Origin: SVQP01 sp045603085
GTDB lineage: Bacteria > Bacillota > Clostridia > Oscillospirales > CAG-272
NCBI GenBank assembly: GCA_045603085.1
Contig: JAZULL010000052.1
Location: forward strand, 1 to 12,967
Reading direction: 5' to 3'
DNA length: 12,967 nt
The translations under genes and the position numbers were made by a program. Each line of letters begins with the position of its first letter. Position 1 is the first letter of the stretch. This document shows, one piece after another, positions 8,436-12,967 of the stretch. Below the pieces are notes generated by a model that did not search any database, had not been told where the DNA came from, and was given only the letters and a program-made list of their open reading frames with translations.

Positions 8436-8509
8436 TAACAAAATCCCTGTGGAACACTTTTATCATCGCATCTTTACAAGCAAACGTCACAGGCGCGGTG
8501 AGTGTCTTA

Positions 8510-8535
8510 TGTTGTCCTGAGCGCTCAGGATGACA
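8510..8535. repeat. Palindrome / hairpin, candidate dispersed intergenic repeat
   Basis: Bases 8515-8530 (TCCTGAGCGCTCAGGA) are a perfect 16-base palindrome. Pairing extends outward through two G-T wobbles to T8510-A8535, giving a near-continuous hairpin. On the minus strand it reads TGTCATCCTGAGCG..., which resembles the start of a motif I recall as common between genes in Clostridia; that link is from memory and unverified. Alternatives are an operator or a rho-dependent stop, because no T-run follows. Confidence 0.6.
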
Positions 8536-8550
8536 CTTGCGACCAAATCT

Positions 8551-8571
8551 ATTCCGCATTCCGCATTCCGC
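8551..8571. repeat. Tandem repeat, ATTCCGC x3
   Basis: Three exact head-to-tail copies of the 7-base unit ATTCCGC lie directly between the palindrome and the promoter, followed by a degenerate tail (ACCCCGAATTC). The unit is short and could vary by replication slippage. It ends 22 bases before the -35 box, close enough to affect spacing of any upstream activator site; no such site is evident. Confidence 0.8.
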
Positions 8572-8593
8572 ACCCCGAATTCATAAAAACCTA

Positions 8594-8622
8594 TTGACAA
8601 AAACCGCGCTAAGTGCTATAAT
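8594..8622 (+). promoter_or_regulatory. Consensus sigma-A promoter of the SCIFF gene
   Basis: The -35 box TTGACA (8594-8599) and the -10 box TATAAT (8617-8622) are both perfect, with the optimal 17-base spacer. TGC at 8614-8616 adds an extended -10 element. Transcription should begin near 8629, leaving a leader of about 30 bases before the SCIFF start at 8660. The strength suggests high constitutive vegetative expression of the small peptide gene. Confidence 0.92.
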
Positions 8623-8659
8623 ACATCTGTTAAACTATTTCATGTAAGGAGATATTATC

Positions 8660-8806
8660 ATGAAGAGAATTCAGACCATCCAGACCCGTGACCTCGCTCA
8701 GAGTGTAAACAACGGTGGTTGTGGCGAGTGCCAGACCTCCTGCCAGTCTGCTTGCAAGACCTCTTGCGGTGTTGCAAACCAGGAATGCGAGTCTAACAAG
8801 GACTAA
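8660..8806 (+). CDS. SCIFF ranthipeptide precursor (six cysteines in forty-five)
   Basis: This small gene encodes 48 residues: an N-terminal leader (MKRIQTIQTRDLAQSVNNGG) and a cysteine-rich core with C21, C24, C28, C32, C36 and C43. The segment CGECQTSCQSACKTSC is the hallmark of SCIFF peptides, RiPP precursors found across Clostridia and now grouped with ranthipeptides. The partner radical SAM enzyme joins a cysteine sulfur to another residue; in C. thermocellum CteA this links Cys32 to Thr37. Numbering is identical here, but residue 37 is Gly (SCGVANQ), so the known acceptor is missing. AAGGAG (8646-8651) lies eight bases before the ATG, and a perfect promoter lies upstream. The maturase gene starts 71 bases downstream. 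A role in cell signalling has been proposed for some SCIFF products; the function in this organism is unknown. Confidence 0.95.
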   Translation: MKRIQTIQTRDLAQSVNNGGCGECQTSCQSACKTSCGVANQECESNKD

Positions 8807-8822
8807 TTTCATAGTCCAATGA

Positions 8823-8861
8823 AACGGGGCTGAGGCAGATTGCCGTAGCCCCGTTACTTTT
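8823..8861 (+). terminator. GC-rich hairpin between SCIFF precursor and maturase
   Basis: AACGGGGCT (8823-8831) pairs perfectly with AGCCCCGTT (8847-8855). Inside, GGCA (8834-8837) pairs with TGCC (8841-8844) around a GAT loop, so the whole arm is nearly continuous. Only four Ts follow (8858-8861), after an AC interruption. This suits a leaky terminator or mRNA-stabilising stem that allows much more precursor than maturase to be made. The maturase ribosome binding site follows directly. Confidence 0.75.
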
Positions 8862-8877
8862 GAAAGGGTACAATAAA

Positions 8878-10302
8878 ATGATACATCAATATAAACTCAA
8901 CGGATACAACATCGTATTGGATATATACAGCGGCTCGGTGCACTGCGTGGACGAGGTCGCCTACGACATGATCGCCATGTATGAGGACAATGATAAGCAG
9001 ACCGTCATTGACGCCATGCTTGCAAAATACGGCGACCGCGAGGACGTCACGGCCGAAGAGCTTGCCGAGTGCTATAACGATATCACGGCACTGAAGGAGC
9101 AGGGAAAGCTGTTCGCCCCCGATACCTATCGCGACAAGGCCTTTGATTTCAAGAACAGAAACACGGTCGTCAAGGCACTCTGCCTGCACGTCGCGCACAC
9201 TTGTAATCTCAACTGTGAATATTGTTTTGCCGCACAGGGTAAATATCACGGTGAGCGCGCCGTCATGTCGCTTGAGGTCGGCAAGGCCGCTATCGATTTT
9301 CTGATCAAGCATTCGGGCACGCGCCGCAACCTTGAGGTTGACTTCTTTGGCGGCGAGCCACTCATGAACTTTGACGTGGTCAAGGACGTCGTAGCTTATG
9401 CCCGCAGTATCGAGAAGGAGCATAACAAGAACTTCCGCTTCACACTGACCACCAACGGCGTGCTGGTCGATGACGAGGTCATCGAGTGGGCCAACCGCGA
9501 GTGCCATAACGTCGTGCTTTCGCTGGACGGCAGAGAAGAGGTACACGACAGACTGCGCAAAACGGTCAACGGCAAGGGCAGCTATGCCACCATCGTGCCC
9601 AAGTTCCAACACTTTGTGGAAAAGCGAGAGGGAAAGGGCTACTACCTGCGCGGCACGTATACCCACAATAACCCCGATTTCACCAACGACATCTTCCACA
9701 TGCTCGACCTCGGCTTTGACCAGCTCTCCATGGAGCCCGTGGTCTGCGCACCCGAGGATCCTTATGCACTCACAAACGAGGATCTGCCCGTGCTGTTTGA
9801 GCAGTACGAAATTCTTGCCAAGGCGCAGATCGACCGCCGCCGCGAGGGCAGACCCTTTACCTTCTATCATTACATGCTCAACCTTGAGCACGGCCCCTGC
9901 GTCTACAAGCGAATCAGCGGATGCGGCTCGGGCACCGAATATATGGCCGTTACCCCTTGGGGTGATCTCTATCCCTGCCACCAGTTCGTGGGCGAGGAGG
10001 AATACAAGCTTGGCGATTTATGGACGGGCGTGACCAATACCGACCTGCGCGACGAATTCAAGCTGTGCAACGCCTATGCAAGACCCGATTGCGCGGATTG
10101 CTGGGCGAGAATGTATTGCTCGGGCGGCTGTGCCGCCAATGCATACCATGCCACCGGCTCCATCACCGGCGTGTATGAGTATGGCTGCGAGCTGTTCCGC
10201 AAGAGAATGGAATGTGCCATTATGGTCAAGGTTGCCGAATATCAGGATGGCATTGCCGCACCGGAGAGCGATTGCTCCGACTGTGGCGCGTGCGAGGAGT
10301 AA
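8878..10302 (+). CDS. SCIFF maturase, radical SAM/SPASM thioether synthase (CteB-like)
   Basis: The product has 474 residues. Residues 1-90 (starting MIHQYKLNGYNIVLD) form the peptide-binding RiPP recognition element typical of SCIFF maturases. The radical SAM cluster cysteines are C109, C113 and C116 in CNLNCEYC, and FFGGEPLMN is the SAM-binding GGE region. The C-terminal SPASM domain carries auxiliary-cluster cysteines, including C341, C349, C367 (YPCHQFVG), C397, C405, C408, C414, C418 and C437. The enzyme is expected to reductively cleave SAM and form a thioether in the SCIFF peptide encoded just upstream. ATG 8878 is chosen because GAAAGGG (8862-8868) lies nine bases before it and family members start with MIH; an upstream in-frame TTG at 8860 falls inside the hairpin tail. 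The protein ends in an extra cysteine triad, C466, C469 and C472. No transporter or protease gene is adjacent. Confidence 0.96.
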   Translation: MIHQYKLNGYNIVLDIYSGSVHCVDEVAYDMIAMYEDNDKQTVIDAMLAKYGDREDVTAEELAECYNDITALKEQGKLFAPDTYRDKAFDFKNRNTVVKALCLHVAHTCNLNCEYCFAAQGKYHGERAVMSLEVGKAAIDFLIKHSGTRRNLEVDFFGGEPLMNFDVVKDVVAYARSIEKEHNKNFRFTLTTNGVLVDDEVIEWANRECHNVVLSLDGREEVHDRLRKTVNGKGSYATIVPKFQHFVEKREGKGYYLRGTYTHNNPDFTNDIFHMLDLGFDQLSMEPVVCAPEDPYALTNEDLPVLFEQYEILAKAQIDRRREGRPFTFYHYMLNLEHGPCVYKRISGCGSGTEYMAVTPWGDLYPCHQFVGEEEYKLGDLWTGVTNTDLRDEFKLCNAYARPDCADCWARMYCSGGCAANAYHATGSITGVYEYGCELFRKRMECAIMVKVAEYQDGIAAPESDCSDCGACEE

Positions 10303-10346
10303 TTTTCGCACAAAATGCCGCTCTCAATCGCCTGAATTGAAGAATT

Positions 10347-12746
10347 ATGGCATTTTCAAACAAAACCTTACAAACCTTAGAATTTGATAAGATCTGCGAC
10401 ATGCTGGCCGAGCACGCCCATACCGATGGCGCGCGCGCCATGGCCGCAAGACTTTCTCCCTCGGATGACCCCGAGGAGATCCTGCGCAGACAAAGAAGAA
10501 CCACCGATGCAAAGCGCCTTCTGGACGTCAAGGGAACGCCGTCGTTTGGCTACGTGCGTGACGTGGGCGAGCTGTGTGACCGCGCCGATAAGGGCGCGGT
10601 GCTCTCGCCGCGCGAGCTGCTTGACGTGGCAAACGTGCTCCGCACCGCAAGACTCTTGGTCGATTACTGCCACGGCAATCATATTTTCGATACCGTGCTG
10701 GATGAGATTTTTGACCGTCTGACCCCCGACCGTCCCTTGGAGGAAAAGATCACGCGCGCCATCGTGGCCGAGGATCTGATCGCGGACGAGGCGTCGCCCG
10801 CGCTGGCGGACATCCGCCGCAAGATCCGTTCCACCAACAGCCGTATCAAGGACACTTTGCAAAAGTACGTGCAGGGAGGAACACACTCCAAGTACCTGCA
10901 GGAGAATATCGTCACCAGCCGTAACGGCCGTTATGTCATCCCGGTCAAGACCGAGTACAAAAACGAGGTCAAGGGTCTGGTGCATGACACCTCGTCCTCG
11001 GGAGCAACGCTGTTTATCGAGCCCATGGCTGTGGTCGAGGCCAATAACGAGCTTCGCGTCCTGCAATCCAAGGAGCAGCACGAGATCGAGCGTATCTTGG
11101 CCGAGCTTTCCGAGCGAGTCAGCAATGCGACGAGCATTCTGACACTCAATTATTATAATATTGTAACTCTTTCGTTCTGCTTCGCGTGTGCCGAGCTGTC
11201 GGCATCCATGCGGGCATCCGCCCCCGCGCTTTCCGAGGACGGTACCTACCGTCTGGTGCGCGCGCGACATCCGCTGATCGACCGTGACCGTGTCGTACCT
11301 ATCAACGTCGCTCTTGGGGGTGATTGCGGATACGATACCGTCATCATTACAGGTCCGAATACCGGCGGTAAAACCGTTACCCTGAAAACGTTGGGACTTT
11401 TCGCGCTTATGGCGCAATCGGGTCTGCATATTCCGGCGGAACAGGAGTCTGTCGTCCCCGTGCTGAAAAACGTGCTGGTGGACCTGGGCGACGAGCAGAG
11501 TATAGAGCAATCGCTCTCGACCTTCTCGTCCCACATGGTGAATATTGTTGAGATCATGAAGCAGGTCGGTAAGGATACGCTGGTGCTGTTTGACGAGCTT
11601 GGCGTGGGTACCGACCCCGTCGAGGGCGCCGCGCTGGCTGTGTCGGTCATTGAGTCGGTGCGCGCGGCGGGCGCATTGTGTGCCGCTACCACCCACTATG
11701 CAGAGCTCAAGGCCTTTGCGCTCAATACCCCCGGCGTCAGAAATGCGTCCTGCGAGTTTGACGTCGAGACCCTGCGCCCCACCTATAAGCTGATCATCGG
11801 CACACCCGGTAAATCCAACGCTTTTGCCATTTCGGCAAAGCTTGGCTTGTCCGAGCAGATCATTGCCAGAGCGCAGGAGCTGATCAGCGCCGATAACCGC
11901 CATTTCGAGGACGTTATCGGTCAGCTGGAGCAGAGCCGTATGGAGCTGGAGCAGCAAAGGGAAGAGCTGGCACAGATGCGCACCGAGTACGAGCAGTTCA
12001 AGCGTCAGTCCGAGCAAAAGATTGCCCAAAAGGTTGCGCAGGCCGAAAGGGAGCTGGAGGCCGCCAGAGTCAAGGCCAATGCCATGGTGCAGAGTGCCAA
12101 GGCATCTTACGATTTTGTGCTGGAGCAAATGGAAAAAGTGCGCAAGTCCAAGGACAGCGCAAGAATGGGTGAGGAAATGGATGCGTCCAGACGCGCCGTC
12201 CGCGAGCACCTGCGTCAAAACGGTGAAAAGTTTGACCCTGTGCAAAAGCCAAACGAGGACGACGCCAACTACGTGCTGCCCAGAGCGCTTCGTAAGGGTG
12301 ACGAGGTGATTATTCGCTCGCTTGGTACCAAGGGCGTGCTGGTCGAAACTCCCGATAAGAACGGAAACGTGCAGATCAAGGCGGGTATTCTGACCACTCG
12401 TGTCAATATCAAGGATCTCAAGCTGGTCGAGAATGACGTGAACGTGATCTCGGACGGCAAAAAAACCAAGGCCTCGACCTACAGCGTGCAGAAGAGCCAC
12501 GATTTCAAGGATGAGATCGACCTGCGCGGCATGAACGGCGAGGAAGCATGGTTTGCCGTGGATAAATATCTGGACAGTGCGATTCTGTACGGCTTCCGCA
12601 CCGTGCGTCTGATCCACGGAAAGGGAACGGGCGCTTTGCGCCAGGCGCTGTGGAATTTCCTGCGCACCGATAAGCGCGTTGCATCTTACCGCCGCGGCCA
12701 GTACGGCGAAGGCGACAGCGGTGTCACGGTTGTTGAACTCAAATAA
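10347..12746 (+). CDS. mutS2: Endonuclease MutS2 (RqcU-type ribosome rescue / recombination control ATPase)
   Basis: The product has 799 residues, close to the usual ~785. The N-terminal core and lever domains (about 1-310) lack the MutS mismatch-recognition domain, as in all MutS2. The ATPase carries Walker A GPNTGGKT (336-343, K342), Walker B LVLFDELG (D416-E417) and the signature region with STFSSHM. A coiled coil follows at about 510-620, rich in Glu/Gln/Arg, then a KOW-like segment (about 650-700). The Smr nuclease domain at the end has DLRG (725-728) and HGKGTG (from H757). MutS2 has been linked to suppression of recombination and, in Bacillus, to recognising and splitting collided ribosomes. 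The ribosome binding site is weak (GAAG, 10339-10343). It begins 44 bases after the maturase gene with no visible promoter, so it is probably read through from the SCIFF transcript. Confidence 0.97.
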   Translation: MAFSNKTLQTLEFDKICDMLAEHAHTDGARAMAARLSPSDDPEEILRRQRRTTDAKRLLDVKGTPSFGYVRDVGELCDRADKGAVLSPRELLDVANVLRTARLLVDYCHGNHIFDTVLDEIFDRLTPDRPLEEKITRAIVAEDLIADEASPALADIRRKIRSTNSRIKDTLQKYVQGGTHSKYLQENIVTSRNGRYVIPVKTEYKNEVKGLVHDTSSSGATLFIEPMAVVEANNELRVLQSKEQHEIERILAELSERVSNATSILTLNYYNIVTLSFCFACAELSASMRASAPALSEDGTYRLVRARHPLIDRDRVVPINVALGGDCGYDTVIITGPNTGGKTVTLKTLGLFALMAQSGLHIPAEQESVVPVLKNVLVDLGDEQSIEQSLSTFSSHMVNIVEIMKQVGKDTLVLFDELGVGTDPVEGAALAVSVIESVRAAGALCAATTHYAELKAFALNTPGVRNASCEFDVETLRPTYKLIIGTPGKSNAFAISAKLGLSEQIIARAQELISADNRHFEDVIGQLEQSRMELEQQREELAQMRTEYEQFKRQSEQKIAQKVAQAERELEAARVKANAMVQSAKASYDFVLEQMEKVRKSKDSARMGEEMDASRRAVREHLRQNGEKFDPVQKPNEDDANYVLPRALRKGDEVIIRSLGTKGVLVETPDKNGNVQIKAGILTTRVNIKDLKLVENDVNVISDGKKTKASTYSVQKSHDFKDEIDLRGMNGEEAWFAVDKYLDSAILYGFRTVRLIHGKGTGALRQALWNFLRTDKRVASYRRGQYGEGDSGVTVVELK

Positions 12747-12755
12747 GTACAAATC

Positions 12756-12785
12756 AGCCCTCGGCACGGCCGAGGGCTCTCTTTA
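12756..12785 (+). terminator. Rho-independent terminator after mutS2
   Basis: AGCCCTCGG (12756-12764) and CCGAGGGCT (12770-12778) form a perfect nine-pair GC-rich stem with a five-base loop. It is followed by CTCTTTAT. It starts nine bases after the mutS2 stop and should end the SCIFF-maturase-mutS2 transcript. The T-run is imperfect, so termination may not be complete. Confidence 0.85.
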
Positions 12786-12852
12786 TATCCGGCGTTGTTC
12801 AACATGCACAAAAACTAATATAAAGGCCTATATACTTTGTCGAAACCCACAC

Positions 12853-12881
12853 TTGACAAAGAGGGATGAAAGTGGTAGAAT
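12853..12881 (+). promoter_or_regulatory. Strong extended sigma-A promoter reading out of the window
   Basis: TTGACA (12853-12858) and TAGAAT (12876-12881) are separated by exactly 17 bases, with TGG at 12873-12875 as an extended -10. It lies beyond the mutS2 terminator and points to the right edge. No plausible coding start follows in the remaining 86 bases: the one ATG (12918) opens a five-codon frame. The transcript therefore has a long leader, or encodes an RNA beyond the window. Confidence 0.8.
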
Positions 12882-12942
12882 ATTCAAGGTCGCGAGAGCG
12901 GCGGATATCGCAGAAAAATGAGCTTGGATCGATAGAAAAAAG

Positions 12943-12967
12943 TCAAAATTTTGAGAAAAAATTTTGA
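12943..12967. repeat. A/T-rich palindrome and direct repeat at the window edge
   Basis: TCAAAATTTTGA (12943-12954) is a perfect 12-base palindrome. Its AAAATTTTGA part recurs exactly at 12958-12967, a 13-base period. Such A-tracts resemble an UP element or bent DNA. The final TTGA could be the first four bases of another -35 box, which would make tandem promoters, but the window stops there. Confidence 0.5.

Larger units (their letters stand above)
8436..8659. other. Intergenic region between cotH and the SCIFF gene
   Basis: This 224-base gap has no convincing gene. It holds, in order, an unremarkable stretch (8436-8509), a hairpin-forming palindrome (8510-8535), a 7-base tandem repeat (8551-8571) and the SCIFF promoter (8594-8622). 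The cotH transcript probably ends here. The palindrome lacks a T-run on the + strand, so it is at best a weak terminator. Confidence 0.7.

Noticed and set aside
8515..8530. Palindrome as a classic rho-independent terminator for cotH
   Set aside because: No run of Ts follows on either strand within the usual distance; it is better described as a repeat or operator-like hairpin.
8551..8571. Possible CRISPR array from the repeated ATTCCGC unit
   Set aside because: The units are seven bases and directly abutting, with no spacers and no cas genes nearby.
8660..8806. SCIFF gene as an antimicrobial bacteriocin locus
   Set aside because: No immunity, ABC transporter or protease gene is present, and SCIFF peptides occur in nearly all Clostridia, which does not fit a strain-specific toxin.
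8860..8877. TTG start six codons upstream for the SCIFF maturase
   Set aside because: It sits in the hairpin tail and overlaps the ribosome binding site that serves ATG 8878; relatives begin with MIH.
8854..9981. Minus-strand open frame opposite the SCIFF maturase
   Set aside because: The + strand carries the radical SAM and SPASM cysteines in order; the antisense product has no supporting motif or ribosome binding site.
10377..12767. A ~796-codon open frame on the minus strand opposite mutS2
   Set aside because: It mirrors the GC-biased third positions of mutS2, has no recognisable protein family in its translation, and mutS2 on the + strand is complete with all motifs.

Overview
This window looks like a chromosomal segment of a moderately GC-rich anaerobic member of the Clostridia (Bacillota). 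The lineage call rests on three things: a SCIFF precursor peptide with its radical SAM maturase, a pair that is close to a class marker for Clostridia; the Gram-positive-type order phoH-ybeY-era-recO; and MutS2 of the Firmicute type. All supported genes lie on the + strand. The long open frames on the other strand are shadows of GC-biased codon use.

Positions 1-8435 hold a tightly packed run of genes, probably one operon or a few overlapping transcripts: phoH (5' truncated), ybeY, a small single-pass membrane protein, era, recO, a PLP-dependent Orn/Lys/Arg decarboxylase-family enzyme, a TIM-barrel/glycosidase-like protein of unknown role, and a large CotH-kinase lipoprotein. Stop/start overlaps (phoH/ybeY, ybeY/membrane protein, recO/decarboxylase) and gaps of 2-42 bases suggest translational coupling. 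The first five are RNA, ribosome and DNA maintenance functions. The last three are accessory-looking and may be specific to the lineage.

Positions 8436-8659 are a 224-base gap. It has a perfect 16-base palindrome inside a longer hairpin, a 7-base unit repeated three times, and then a textbook sigma-A promoter (TTGACA, 17-base spacer, extended TGn, TATAAT). That promoter drives a 48-codon SCIFF precursor gene (8660-8806). A strong GC hairpin follows, then the gene for its radical SAM/SPASM maturase (8878-10302). The precursor is canonical in its six cysteines but has Gly at position 37, where the characterised Clostridium thermocellum peptide has the Thr that accepts the thioether from Cys32. 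This is the most interesting observation in the window.

Positions 10347-12746 encode MutS2, closed by a rho-independent terminator (12756-12785). The last ~180 bases carry a second near-consensus extended promoter (TTGACA, 17 bases, TAGAAT) with no gene start behind it. They end in A/T-rich repeats, which suggests the leader of a strongly expressed, possibly stable-RNA, transcript beyond the window.
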